A stretch of 64,000 nt of DNA from Brevibacillus brevis (lineage in GTDB: Bacteria; Bacillota; Bacilli; Brevibacillales; Brevibacillaceae). Positions 50,840-60,028 of the stretch are shown one piece after another (position 1 is the first letter of the stretch; every line of letters starts with the position of its first letter). The position numbers and the translations under genes were made by a program. The stretch spans positions 5,845,501-5,909,500 of the forward strand of contig NZ_CP134050.1 of the NCBI RefSeq assembly GCF_031583145.1. The letters run 5' to 3'. The notes below the pieces were generated by a model. The model did no database searches and was not told where the DNA came from. It was given only the letters and a program-made list of their open reading frames with translations.

Positions 50840-52192
50840 TTAGGCCTGCTTGACAGGAACCGGGATAGCTGCCGCCTGCCTTTTGGGCTTTCCTTCCGGG
50901 ATGATCAGATGGAGGATAACGGTTGCCAGCGCCCCTACGGTGATCCCCGAGGACAAAATGTAGTTCACGAAGTCAGGAACCCCTGCCAACGCTTCCTTGG
51001 GCAGCACGGTCACGGCAATCGTGCACAGGATCGGGATTCCGATCACCATCATGTTTCGATCATCGATGGAGATGTGCTGGATGACCTTGATTCCGTTGGC
51101 GACGATCGCCACGCAGACAATGCCGAAGATTCCGTTGATCACCGGCTCCGGAATACAGGTGATGGCGGTCGACAGCTTGGGTACCAGACCCAGAGCTACG
51201 AGGATGACGCCCCCCGCCATGATCGCCATGCGGCTTCCCACGCCCGTAACGGCAATCAGACCGGCATTGGAGGAATATCCGGTGGTAGGTGTCCCGCCGA
51301 ACAGGGCGCCGATGAAGCAGCCCAGCCCTTCCCCGACTGCGGCGCGGTTCAGGCGATGTTCCGTCAGCTCGCTGTCGGTGACCGTGGAAACGACAAACCA
51401 GGTGCCTGTCGTCTCGATCATGATGATCATGTAGACGAACAGCATCGTCAGCACGGCACTCAGGTCAAACACAGGGGCGCCGTACGGGAACAGCTTGGGC
51501 AGAGACAGCCAGCTCGCCTCTTTCACCGGACTAAAGTCGACCGTGCCAAAACAAGCCGCAGTGACGGTACCGACTGCGATGGCGATCAGTACCGAAACGA
51601 GACGGAAAAACGTCCCGGCCACTTTCACCCGCTTGCCGAGCAGCATGCAAGTCATGAGCACGACCGCGGACACAGCGGCGATCAGAATATTGGTCCAAAT
51701 GTCGCCGGGAGCGTGATAGATGTTGCCCATTCCAATCGGCATCAGGGCGATCCCCACGATAATGATGACCGTCCCTCCCACCAGCGGCGGAATAAACTTG
51801 CGCACCGCTTTGGCGAACCATTTCAACGGATAGCCCATGAGCGCCATCAACAAGGCGCCCGGCATCAGGCTCCCGATCATGGCGTTCAGGCCGAGCTTGC
51901 CTCCGATGGCAGCCAGGGCGCCAATCGGCACATACGAAGGTCCCTGCACGACTGGCAACCGAAGCCCGAAGCCTGTCTGGATCAGCGTCCCGATCCCGGT
52001 CGCCAAAAAGCACATTTGAATGAAAAAGGACGTACTCGACGCATCCATGGTCAGCAGGCCCGCAATAATGATAGGAGCAATGTACAAATCCATGGCCAGC
52101 ACATGCTGCATGCCGAGTAAAAAAGCCTTGCCGATACTGATCTTTTCATCGACGCCCACGACGAGTTGAGCGCTCTCGCGATGTTCTTCCAC
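50840..52192 (-). CDS. NCS2 nucleobase (xanthine/uracil type) permease
   Basis: 450 residues, about 12-14 membrane segments. Family features: VLAMDLYIAPIIIAGLL, LPVVQGPSYVPIGALAAI and the helix-10 region GTPTTGYSSNAGLIAVTGVGSR. It imports a purine or related base by proton symport. The frame extends to 52288, but the GTG at 52192 follows GGGGGAGG. A PurR-box-like element lies upstream. The exact base cannot be told. Confidence 0.88.
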   Translation of the reverse strand: MEEHRESAQLVVGVDEKISIGKAFLLGMQHVLAMDLYIAPIIIAGLLTMDASSTSFFIQMCFLATGIGTLIQTGFGLRLPVVQGPSYVPIGALAAIGGKLGLNAMIGSLMPGALLMALMGYPLKWFAKAVRKFIPPLVGGTVIIIVGIALMPIGMGNIYHAPGDIWTNILIAAVSAVVLMTCMLLGKRVKVAGTFFRLVSVLIAIAVGTVTAACFGTVDFSPVKEASWLSLPKLFPYGAPVFDLSAVLTMLFVYMIIMIETTGTWFVVSTVTDSELTEHRLNRAAVGEGLGCFIGALFGGTPTTGYSSNAGLIAVTGVGSRMAIMAGGVILVALGLVPKLSTAITCIPEPVINGIFGIVCVAIVANGIKVIQHISIDDRNMMVIGIPILCTIAVTVLPKEALAGVPDFVNYILSSGITVGALATVILHLIIPEGKPKRQAAAIPVPVKQA

Positions 52193-52233
52193 GTTCCGAC
52201 GGCCTCCCCCAAAAAATCGAATGAGTAATAATG

Positions 52234-52246
52234 AATAACGAACATT
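52234..52246 (+). promoter_or_regulatory. PurR-box-like element before the nucleobase permease
   Basis: AATAACGAACATT matches AWWWCCGAACWWT at 12 of 13 positions. A well-placed second inverted box was not found, so confidence is limited. Confidence 0.35.
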
Positions 52247-52420
52247 ATAAGGCAGATTATAAATTATCATTCTGTATTTTAGCAACAAGAACGGATGTTA
52301 TTTCGATATATTAATTTTATCGTTCGCGTTTTTGTTGACTCCCCTCATTTCCGCAAGCTACAATGATGAGGAATGCCGAAACGCTACCCAAGTTATTTCC
52401 GCGAAGGAGTGTCTCAATAG

Positions 52421-53398
52421 ATGATCGTGCAAGATACCGTACTGCGAAACGAATGGATCGTCGCCTGCCGTTCGGCAGATGTGCAAGACCGTCCGCTTCA
52501 AATCACCGTCATGGGAGAACGGGTGGTTCTTTTCCGAAACGAGCAAGGTGTCCACGCATTCAAGGATTTGTGCATCCATCGAGGCGCCGCTTTGTCGCTC
52601 GGCTGTGTTCGCGAGGGCAAGCTCGTCTGCCCGTACCACGGCTGGGAGTACGAATCCTCCGGTGCCTGTGTGAAAATTCCGCAGCTGCCTGCGGACCAGG
52701 CTATACCGGGAAAAGCCCGGGCTCTTCCGTACGGCTGTCGCGAGCGCTACGGATTCGTCTGGGTCAATTTGAACGGCAACGATCCCGACCTGTTTGCCCT
52801 GCCGGAATTCGACGATCCCGGCTTCCGCAATGTCATCTGGGGCCCGCAAACCGTCGCCGCCAAGCCTCCGCGCGTAGTGGAGAACTTTCTGGACGTCGGC
52901 CATCTCGCTGTGGTGCATGAAGGCTATCTCGGTGTTGCCACGCATATGGAGATCGGGGACTACCGCGTCCATCGAGACGAAAACGGCATCCGCACGGACG
53001 AAATCGCCGTCTTCCAACCGGACCCGGACGGCACAGGACAGGCCAAGCACGTCTATTACACCTATGAGGTACTCCGGCCGCTGACCGTGAAATTCACCAA
53101 GCGCGACCGGGAAACCGACCATGAAATGTCCATTTTGCTGACCGTCCTGCCTACGGATGAAAACCAGTCGGTTGCGTTCGGTGTCTTGTCATTCAACTAC
53201 GAAACGAATTTGACCGATGAGGAGATCATCCAGTTCCAGGATATGATTTTCGCCCAGGACAAGCCGATCGTGGAAAATCAAAAGCCGGAGGACCTGCCCC
53301 TCGATTTGCAAGTCGAGCTTTCCCTGAAATGCGATCGCGCCAGCATCGCCTACCGCCAGTACTTGTCCGAGCTGGGGGTCAACCTCGGCACCGCCTGA
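52421..53398 (+). CDS. Rieske non-heme iron oxygenase, alpha-subunit type
   Basis: 325 residues. The Rieske [2Fe-2S] ligands are C51-x-H53 and C70-x2-H73 (CIHRGAALS...CPYHGWEY). The mononuclear iron site is D159, H162 and H167 in ENFLDVGHLAVVHEG. Length and layout match monooxygenase/demethylase subtypes (vanillate, dicamba or N-demethylases) that hydroxylate a methyl group or ring. No ferredoxin reductase gene is adjacent. Divergent from the nucleobase permease. Substrate unknown. Confidence 0.9.
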   Translation: MIVQDTVLRNEWIVACRSADVQDRPLQITVMGERVVLFRNEQGVHAFKDLCIHRGAALSLGCVREGKLVCPYHGWEYESSGACVKIPQLPADQAIPGKARALPYGCRERYGFVWVNLNGNDPDLFALPEFDDPGFRNVIWGPQTVAAKPPRVVENFLDVGHLAVVHEGYLGVATHMEIGDYRVHRDENGIRTDEIAVFQPDPDGTGQAKHVYYTYEVLRPLTVKFTKRDRETDHEMSILLTVLPTDENQSVAFGVLSFNYETNLTDEEIIQFQDMIFAQDKPIVENQKPEDLPLDLQVELSLKCDRASIAYRQYLSELGVNLGTA

Positions 53399-53435
53399 GC
53401 AAGATCTTCCTCTCCCCTCAAAGGAAGCCAAAAGC

Positions 53436-53481
53436 AAAGACCCGCTGGAGTTTGCCATTTCCGACAAACCAGCGGGTCTTT
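53436..53481. terminator. Bidirectional terminator
   Basis: AAAGACCCGCTGG and CCAGCGGGTCTTT form a perfect 13-bp stem between convergent genes. Confidence 0.85.
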
Positions 53482-53489
53482 ATTTCCTT

Positions 53490-54935
53490 TTACAGAATCG
53501 GCGACAGCAGCCTCGTCAGAGACTCCTGGATCCGGAAGCGTATCGGCCGGTTCATGTATTCCTCCATCGTCAATTCCCGGCAGTCGGCGAGGTCCGCCAT
53601 AAACAGCTCTTCCAGCTTTTCCGCCATTCTCGTATCGTACAAAAATGCGTTAGTCTCAAAATTCAGCTTGAAGCTGCGAATATCGATATTGGCCGTTCCC
53701 ACCGACGCCAGCTGGGTATCGACCACGATCGTCTTGGCATGCAGGAAGCCCTTTTCGTACAGATAACAGCGGACGCCGCTCTTCAAGAGCTCACCCAGAT
53801 AGGAGTGCGTCGCCCAGAAGACCATCAGATGGTCAGGCTTACCGGGCACCATGAGCCGTACATCCACTCCCGACATCACCGCCATCTTCAGTGCCGTCAG
53901 CACGCTATCATCCGGTATGAAGTACGGCGTTTGCAGGTAGATTTTCTTTCTCGCCTTGTAAATCATCTTCAAAAAACCGTGCTTGATCTGCTGCTTTTCG
54001 GAATTGGGACCGCTGGATACGATTTGCACGCCAATCCCATTGTCCAGACCCTCGATTTGCGGGAAAAATTCGATCGACTCTGCCAACCGCTTCGGCGAGG
54101 ACAGGTTCCAGTCCAGGAAGAAGCGTGCCTGGAGCATGTAAACCGCTTTTCCTTCGATCCGCAGATGCGTGTCACGCCAATGCCCCAGCTTTTTCTTGCC
54201 AATGTATTCGTCGCCGATATTGAAGCCGCCGATGTATCCGACCCTCCCGTCGATAATGGTCAGCTTCCGGTGATTGCGAAAGTTGACCCGGACATTCATC
54301 AGGGAAAACGATGCCGGGAAAAACGATACGGCCTCTCCCCCCGCTTCCAGGAGCCTCCGGAAAAACCGGGATGGGATACCAGCTGATCCAACGGCATCGT
54401 AAAGCAGCCTCACCTTCACTCCTTCGCTCGCCTTTTTGACGAGCAGCTCCATCAATTCGCTGCCCAGTCCGTCGTTTCTGATCGTGTAGTAGAGCAGATG
54501 GACATGCTCACGCGCGCCTTCGATTTCCTTGAACATTTCCTGAAACAGGCTGTTTCCTTCCGTATAGATCCGAACCGCGTTATCCTGGGTGTAGTACGCC
54601 CCATCGCTGACCACGTTCATATGGATCATGTCCCGATGCCGTTCCATGGCGGGGTCGTTTACTTCCAGATTCCCGGTCTCGAGAAGCTGCTTTTGTTTGT
54701 CCACGGCTCTGCGAAAGTGGGAAAACTCTCCCTCCTTCAGCCGGTACAGCTTTCTTTTGCTTAATTTTTGTCCGAACACCAAATAGATGACAAAGCCGAT
54801 CCCCGGCAGAAACAGTAGTACCATCAACCATGCCCAGGTAGCTATAATGTTGCGCCGTTCCATAAAGATAAGGACAGCGGCCAGTATGACATTGCCGATC
54901 GTGATGACCGCGACGATTTGTTCGAGCAACAACAT
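53490..54935 (-). CDS. cls: Cardiolipin synthase
   Basis: 481 residues. Two N-terminal membrane helices (IVAVITIGNVILAAVLIF and WAWLMVLLFLPGIGFVIYLVF) are followed by two phospholipase-D domains with HKD motifs HRKLTIID near residue 215 and HAKTIVVD near 395. It condenses two phosphatidylglycerols to cardiolipin at the membrane. The start is uncertain: the ATG at 54935 gives the usual length but its ribosome site GGGG is only 3 bases away; an ATG at 54965 is also in frame. Confidence 0.92.
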   Translation of the reverse strand: MLLLEQIVAVITIGNVILAAVLIFMERRNIIATWAWLMVLLFLPGIGFVIYLVFGQKLSKRKLYRLKEGEFSHFRRAVDKQKQLLETGNLEVNDPAMERHRDMIHMNVVSDGAYYTQDNAVRIYTEGNSLFQEMFKEIEGAREHVHLLYYTIRNDGLGSELMELLVKKASEGVKVRLLYDAVGSAGIPSRFFRRLLEAGGEAVSFFPASFSLMNVRVNFRNHRKLTIIDGRVGYIGGFNIGDEYIGKKKLGHWRDTHLRIEGKAVYMLQARFFLDWNLSSPKRLAESIEFFPQIEGLDNGIGVQIVSSGPNSEKQQIKHGFLKMIYKARKKIYLQTPYFIPDDSVLTALKMAVMSGVDVRLMVPGKPDHLMVFWATHSYLGELLKSGVRCYLYEKGFLHAKTIVVDTQLASVGTANIDIRSFKLNFETNAFLYDTRMAEKLEELFMADLADCRELTMEEYMNRPIRFRIQESLTRLLSPIL

Positions 54936-55041
54936 TACCCCACATCCATCAACAATTTCTCCCATTTTACACCATTGTTCCCCAACTTTCATCCACACAG
55001 CAATATACGCCTGCTTGCTGCAATGGCTGCTGCGCTCTCCC

Positions 55042-55935
55042 TCACTCGATGCGAAGCCTCTCGATGAACTTTTTGGCGATGGGGGTCGCATGCTTTCCCT
55101 TTAGTCTGGCCCAACCGTAATAGATCGGCTGCGCATCGGGCAGCTCCAGTTCGATCGCAACCAGCTCCTGACCACCCGCAGACGGCGGCCGGTTGAAGGA
55201 ATAATCAAGGCCGACCGTGACGCCTATTCCCGACAAGACGGCATTATGGATCGCCTGCACATTGTTGGAGGTGAACAAAATATCAAATTCTCCGTACAGC
55301 GGCTCAAGACGGCGGACGTGCGCCATGATCTGATCGTCCTCGTACAGCACCAGCGTCTGCCTCGCCAGCTGCTCCGGCGAAATCTTTTTTTCCAGCGCCA
55401 GCGGCGAATGCCTGCTCACGCCCACCACGATCTTGCCCGCAAACAGCCTTTCGTAAGTAAACTGGGAATACTGCCCGATCACTTCTTCGGAGAGCACCAG
55501 CAGCCCGATATCCAGCTGATTGTGGGCCAATCCGGACAGTATCTCGTGCGGTCCCTTTTCGAACAGCTGGATCTTCACCTGGGGAAACTCTTTTTTGAAC
55601 AGCGATACGCCATCGATGAGCAGATGCATCGGTCCGGGAATCGTCGCGATCCGCAGCTCCCCGCTCACGATGCTGCTGTATGATGCCGCTTCGGCCTTGA
55701 GCTCCTCCACCTTCCTCAAAATGTCCTGAGCCATCGCTACGATCACCTGGCCTTCCGGCGTCAAAGCCGCTCCTCTCCCCCGAGATCGGGTAAAGATCAG
55801 GAGACCCAATTCGGCTTCCAGGACGGAAACCGCTTGGCTGACCGCCGACAACGACACATAGAAGTGCTGGGCCGCTTTGGAAAGAGAACCGGTTTTGGCG
55901 ACCTCTACGACGTATTCCAACTGCTCCAAATTCAC
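55042..55935 (-). CDS. LysR family transcriptional regulator
   Basis: 297 residues. Helix-turn-helix: LEYVVEVAKTGSLSKAAQHFYVSLSAVSQAVSVLEAELG. The effector-binding domain has GELRIATIPGPMHLL and GIGVTVGLDYSF. The in-frame ATG at 55944 touches AAAGG; the GTG at 55935 (VNLEQLEYV) is 9 bases after it and fits the family start. It is divergent from an SDR gene across an AT-rich 124-base region, so that gene is its probable target. Confidence 0.9.
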   Translation of the reverse strand: MNLEQLEYVVEVAKTGSLSKAAQHFYVSLSAVSQAVSVLEAELGLLIFTRSRGRGAALTPEGQVIVAMAQDILRKVEELKAEAASYSSIVSGELRIATIPGPMHLLIDGVSLFKKEFPQVKIQLFEKGPHEILSGLAHNQLDIGLLVLSEEVIGQYSQFTYERLFAGKIVVGVSRHSPLALEKKISPEQLARQTLVLYEDDQIMAHVRRLEPLYGEFDILFTSNNVQAIHNAVLSGIGVTVGLDYSFNRPPSAGGQELVAIELELPDAQPIYYGWARLKGKHATPIAKKFIERLRIE

Positions 55936-56059
55936 TTTTCTCATCCTTTATTGTTAAGTAGAACTTTATTATTAGTAATTATAACGAAATTTTATTAAAT
56001 AAATACAAGTGCTAATCTAGAAGGGAAGAAAAGACGTCACCAATCTGGAGGGATTCACT

Positions 56060-56809
56060 ATGACGGAGAAACGAGTAGCGGTCATTACAGGCGGAGCCAG
56101 CGGAATCGGACGTGAAACGGCCCTGAAGTTCGCTCAAAAAGGCGACCGGGTCGTGGTTGCGGACTTCAATGCGGCTGCCGGGGAAGAAACCGTCAGCATG
56201 ATTCAAGCGGCTGGCGGGGAAGCGATTTTTGTCCAGACAGACGTATCAAAATACGAAGACGTCGAAGCACTGGTAGAAAAGGCAGTCGCCACGTACGGGC
56301 GCATTGACGTCATGTTCAACAACGCAGGAATCGGCCGCGTCACCCCCGTGCCGGATCTGGACTGGAGCCATTACCATGCTGTCATCAATGTCAATCAGCA
56401 CGGTGTCGCCCACGGCATCATGGCGGCCGGCAAGAAGATGAGGGAATTGGGCATCAAAGGCGTCATTATCAATACGGCTTCCGTGTTCGGATTCCTGGCT
56501 TCTCCAGGCACATTCGCGTACCACGCTACCAAAGGAGCTGTGATCATGATGACCAAATCCGCCGCGCTGGAGTTGGCCGTTCATGGCATCAGAGTGATCG
56601 CGGTTGCGCCGGGCGCTGTGGATACCCCGATCATTCAAGGCTACAAGGATTCCGGCCAGCTCGCGTCCATGAAAGCCAAAGTAATGGGCAACAAATTGAC
56701 GCAGCCTCAGCAAATCGCGGACTCCGTCTACCTGCTGTCCTTGCCGGAAGCGAGTGCGATCAACGGCAGTGTCGTCATGGCCGACGAAGGGTACGCTTCG
56801 TTTAAATAA
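56060..56809 (+). CDS. Short-chain dehydrogenase/reductase
   Basis: 249 residues. Cofactor motif ITGGASGIGRETAL with D36-type acidic residue at VVADFN (suggesting NAD), NNAGIG near 90, and catalytic YHATKGA near 156. ATG after CTGGAGGGATTCACT. Probably regulated by the divergent LysR protein. Substrate unknown. Confidence 0.9.
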   Translation: MTEKRVAVITGGASGIGRETALKFAQKGDRVVVADFNAAAGEETVSMIQAAGGEAIFVQTDVSKYEDVEALVEKAVATYGRIDVMFNNAGIGRVTPVPDLDWSHYHAVINVNQHGVAHGIMAAGKKMRELGIKGVIINTASVFGFLASPGTFAYHATKGAVIMMTKSAALELAVHGIRVIAVAPGAVDTPIIQGYKDSGQLASMKAKVMGNKLTQPQQIADSVYLLSLPEASAINGSVVMADEGYASFK

Positions 56810-56817
56810 CACCGCTA

Positions 56818-56870
56818 AAAGAAGGAGCTGTCCCGAAAGTATAGATTCTACTTAAGGGAAAGCTCCTTTT
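56818..56870 (+). terminator. Terminator of the SDR gene
   Basis: AAGGAGCT-x2-CCC pairs with GGG-x2-AGCTCCTT, followed by TT, right after the stop codon. Confidence 0.75.
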
Positions 56871-56957
56871 GGTATGTTTACCGATCAAGGCATATGCTGC
56901 TCCCCGGAAAAAGGAGAAAAAAGCGAATGCCTTTGGGACACCGCCCAAGCGGAATGG

Positions 56958-57034
56958 AAAAAGAGGAACACGCCTGAGTGTCCAACCTTGAGAGACATCC
57001 TGAAACCGCTGCTTTTGGACGCCGTTCCTCTTTT
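56958..57034. repeat. Imperfect inverted repeat in gene-free DNA
   Basis: AAAAGAGGAAC (to 56969) and GTTCCTCTTTT (57024-57034), with inner TGTCCAA/TTGGAC pairing. The 56810-57135 stretch holds this and the SDR terminator; small open frames there lack ribosome sites. Confidence 0.55.
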
Positions 57035-57135
57035 GGAATGGAGCTGGACAGTCCAGCATCCGCGCAAGTGGCCCAAGAGTTACAGCGTTTTCTCCTTTTT
57101 CCGCCCCCGCGGCAACAGTTGGAGAAAAGAGACGT

Positions 57136-58083
57136 TTACGCCAGATCCAGCAGTTGGCCTTTCTTCATGATCAGACGATCGTCAAGGTAAACATCGGGCT
57201 CCTTGACGACGAGGTCGATGTGGACACCTGCCACGATCGTTCCGCCGAACGTATTGTTGCTGCCGAATGCCACGTGAATGGTGCCGTAGACCTTCTCGTC
57301 CTCCAGCACGACGCCGGTGATGCGCGCCTTGTCGTTGGTGCCGATCCCGAATTCACCCAGCATGCGGCCATCCTGCTCGCCCAGGATCTGCAAGAGGCGT
57401 TCGCCTGTCGTCCCTTCCGCTTTGGTAATCCGGCCATTTTGCACCGTCAACAGAAGCGGGCTGTCCACTTTTCCGATCCCGGAAATGGAGCCATCGACCA
57501 AAATCTGCCCCTCTGCCGATCCTTCGACCGGCGCGATGTACGCTTCTCCGGACGGCAGGTTGCCGGACTCACCCGGATTCACGTACATACCGGTGCTCGG
57601 AACGCCAGGTCGATTGGCAATGGAAAATTGCAGGCTCTTGCCGTCTTTTTCGATTCGAACCGTGCTCGCTGCGCTGAGCAGCTCGGTTACTTTCTCTGTC
57701 AAAACTTTCACTTGCGAATAATCGGCTGCAATGGCGCCTTCCAGGAACATGTCTTCCGTAATGCCCGGCATGGTCGCCAGTCGCGTTCCGTTGGCTGCCG
57801 CCTCTTTGCGCGCCTTGGTATGGGTCAGCGAATGCTCCGTCACACAGACGACTACATCCGCGCGTTTCATCGCGTCAGCCACGAGTGCAGGCGGCTCCTG
57901 TCCGCTTTTTTCACGCTCCTGCATCACCAGGAACACCGACTCGGCTCCCAGCTGCCGGCCGGCCTCCCACAGAGCTTCGCCCAGCTCGCGTTTGACATCG
58001 TCGGCGACGACCAGGAAAGACTCGCCCGCTTTCAAAGCCATGCAGTTCGTCAGGATCCTCTTGCTGATTTCGATTAGTTTCAT
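57136..58083 (-). CDS. M29-like leucyl aminopeptidase family protein
   Basis: 315 residues. Sequence features ADDVKRELGEALWEAGRQLGAESVFLVM, GEAYIAPVEGSAEG and ARITGVVLEDEKVYGTIHVAFGSNNTFGGT match short relatives of the thermophilic (M29) aminopeptidases, which release N-terminal residues using metal ions. The late His/Glu positions appear as GTIHVAFG and GVHIDLVV. ATG after AAAGGATGAAGCCGAC. Single gene. Confidence 0.82.
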   Translation of the reverse strand: MKLIEISKRILTNCMALKAGESFLVVADDVKRELGEALWEAGRQLGAESVFLVMQEREKSGQEPPALVADAMKRADVVVCVTEHSLTHTKARKEAAANGTRLATMPGITEDMFLEGAIAADYSQVKVLTEKVTELLSAASTVRIEKDGKSLQFSIANRPGVPSTGMYVNPGESGNLPSGEAYIAPVEGSAEGQILVDGSISGIGKVDSPLLLTVQNGRITKAEGTTGERLLQILGEQDGRMLGEFGIGTNDKARITGVVLEDEKVYGTIHVAFGSNNTFGGTIVAGVHIDLVVKEPDVYLDDRLIMKKGQLLDLA

Positions 58084-58175
58084 GTCGGCTTCATCCTTTC
58101 GACTTGTCTACGCTTTCATTATCCCTCAAAAGCGGGTGAGGGACAAATAAAAAGGAAACCTCTGGGGGTTTCCTG

Positions 58176-58523
58176 TCAGGTCCTATTCAAAAACTTCCGA
58201 ATTGATCGGATAATTCCATACGGTTTGTCTCCGCTTGCTGCGATCTCTCGTTGAGCTTCTATCATTTCATGAAGAACGGCTTCCTGTTCTTTTGTGTACG
58301 AAACCCGGTCTGCCGGAACAATCTTATTCGTCGGGCGATAGATGGCTACGCTGAATTCTGTACCGCTTTTCGTCGTGCCTTTGCGCTCATGGCTTACTAC
58401 TTCCATCGCAGCAGAAATTTCCTCCGTGTAAAGCATGATCTCGGATGTAGTGGGAGCCTTCTTTTCTTGCGGCCTGTCTTTGACGAACAGCAAAGGATAA
58501 AAGAAAATGACTGCTATATACAT
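58176..58523 (-). CDS. Small hypothetical protein with N-terminal hydrophobic segment
   Basis: 115 residues. The first 14 are hydrophobic (MYIAVIFFYPLLFV); the rest is charged and soluble. No family recognised. The ribosome site is weak. It starts 21 bases after the end of the next small gene on the same strand, so the two may be cotranscribed, or one frameshifted gene. Confidence 0.4.
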   Translation of the reverse strand: MYIAVIFFYPLLFVKDRPQEKKAPTTSEIMLYTEEISAAMEVVSHERKGTTKSGTEFSVAIYRPTNKIVPADRVSYTKEQEAVLHEMIEAQREIAASGDKPYGIIRSIRKFLNRT

Positions 58524-58544
58524 GAGGAAAGTTACGGCCCCAAA

Positions 58545-58736
58545 CTAGAGCTTCGTAAAACTGTCTGCAGCTTGGAATTCTATCAATTTTTGCGCAAAAT
58601 AGGTATACGGCTGGATGATTACACCGTAAATCCCTTTTGATTCACTGACCAATCCGCCCAGCAATAGAAGTAGGAACGGAACGATCATTCTTTTCAGCAT
58701 GGCTTTTAGCCAACGGAGCCCCTCTTGGATATCCAA
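58545..58736 (-). CDS. Small membrane protein
   Basis: 63 residues with a TTG start 8 bases after AGGGGG. One membrane segment (MIVPFLLLLLGGLV) follows a basic N-terminus (RWLKAMLKR). No family recognised. Confidence 0.4.
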   Translation of the reverse strand: MDIQEGLRWLKAMLKRMIVPFLLLLLGGLVSESKGIYGVIIQPYTYFAQKLIEFQAADSFTKL

Positions 58737-58769
58737 ATAAAAATCCCCCTACAGCATACAACTATCCCT

Positions 58770-58979
58770 TTATTTTACAGGAAAGTGTAAAAAGAGTAGA
58801 GGGCCTTGCGCCATTATTTTTTTCCCTTGTCGTTCATCATCAATTGGGGCGGCCGGCTTGTACGCCTTGCTCATCTGGAATACCGAAACTTCCACTGTTT
58901 CCCCTATTCTGAACTCTTTCAGCAATTTGACGCCGCGTATTTCCCTTTGCTTTTGTTTCCTTCTCTTTCCAAACATCAT
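58770..58979 (-). CDS. Small basic hypothetical protein
   Basis: 69 residues; a very basic start (MMFGKRRKQKQREIRG) then IGETVEVSVFQMSKAY. Ribosome site GGGAGAGTGG precedes the paired ATGs. First of three same-strand small ORFs in locally AT-richer DNA. No family recognised. Confidence 0.4.
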   Translation of the reverse strand: MMFGKRRKQKQREIRGVKLLKEFRIGETVEVSVFQMSKAYKPAAPIDDERQGKKIMAQGPLLFLHFPVK

Positions 58980-59049
58980 CCACTCTCCCTTCCCTCCTAG
59001 CGTTGACGGAATTTTCGACGCGTATACCAGAGAGAAGGGAGAGTCCCTA

Positions 59050-59991
59050 TTATTGCACAGCCACTTTCATAACCGCCCGTACGGAATCGGCGGACTTATC
59101 CAGCGCAGCCTTTTCCGCGGCTGTCAGATCCAGCTCGATGACCTTCTCGATGCCGTTCGCGCCGAGCAGCGTCGGTACGCCGAGGTACAGGTCGTGGTAG
59201 CCGTATTCGCCTTGCAGGTAGGCAATCGACGGCAGGATGCGCTTCTTGTCCTTGAGAATCGCTTCCGTCATTTGCACGATCGAAGCGGCGGGAGCGTAGT
59301 AGGCGGAACCGTTGCCCAGCAGGCTGACGATCTCTCCGCCGCCCTTGCGCGTCCGCTCCACGATAGCGTCCAGGCGTTCTTGGGGAATCAATTTATCCAG
59401 CGGAATGCCTCCTGCGTAAGAGTAGCGCAGCAGCGGCACCATATCGTCGCCGTGTCCACCCAGGACGAAGCCCGTCACATCTTCGACGGACACGTTCAGC
59501 TCCATCGCCACGAAGGTACGGAAGCGCGCGGTATCGAGCACTCCCGATTGGCCGATGACGCGGTTTTTCGGGAAGCCGGATGTCTTGTAGAAGGTGTAGG
59601 TCATTGCATCGACCGGGTTGGATAGGACAATCACCGTCGAATTCGGTGCGTGCGTCTTGACCTGCTCCGCTACCGACCGCATGATGGCCGCGTTGGTGGC
59701 GACCAGATCGTCGCGGGACATGCCAGGCTTGCGGGCGATGCCTGCCGTGATGATGACGATGTCGGAGCCCTCGATGTCCTTGTAATCTGCGGTTCCTGTA
59801 ATGGTCGAGTCAAAGCCGAGCACCGGCGAAGCCTCCATCATATCCAGCGCTTTCCCTTTGGTCGGGTTCTCGAGCTGCGGAATGTCCACCAGCACGATGT
59901 CCGCCAGCTCCTTTTGCGCCAGGATGAATGCTGTGGTGGCTCCGGTAAAGCCGCTGCCGATCACGGCAACCTTTTTTCTGCGGAATGTCAT
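59050..59991 (-). CDS. mdh: Malate dehydrogenase
   Basis: 313 residues, LDH-like Bacillus type. NAD fold VAVIGSGFTGATTAFI, substrate Arg region ITAGIARKPGMSRDDL, VLSNPVDAMTY and catalytic GFVLGGHGDDMVPL. It interconverts malate and oxaloacetate in the TCA cycle. It starts 37 bases after eutC on the same strand with its own good ribosome site; in relatives mdh more often sits near citrate synthase, so the linkage to eut genes is unusual. Confidence 0.95.
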   Translation of the reverse strand: MTFRRKKVAVIGSGFTGATTAFILAQKELADIVLVDIPQLENPTKGKALDMMEASPVLGFDSTITGTADYKDIEGSDIVIITAGIARKPGMSRDDLVATNAAIMRSVAEQVKTHAPNSTVIVLSNPVDAMTYTFYKTSGFPKNRVIGQSGVLDTARFRTFVAMELNVSVEDVTGFVLGGHGDDMVPLLRYSYAGGIPLDKLIPQERLDAIVERTRKGGGEIVSLLGNGSAYYAPAASIVQMTEAILKDKKRILPSIAYLQGEYGYHDLYLGVPTLLGANGIEKVIELDLTAAEKAALDKSADSVRAVMKVAVQ

Positions 59992-60028
59992 GGAAGTTCC
60001 TCCTCGTGTCGATGTGGGCTTGGAGCTG

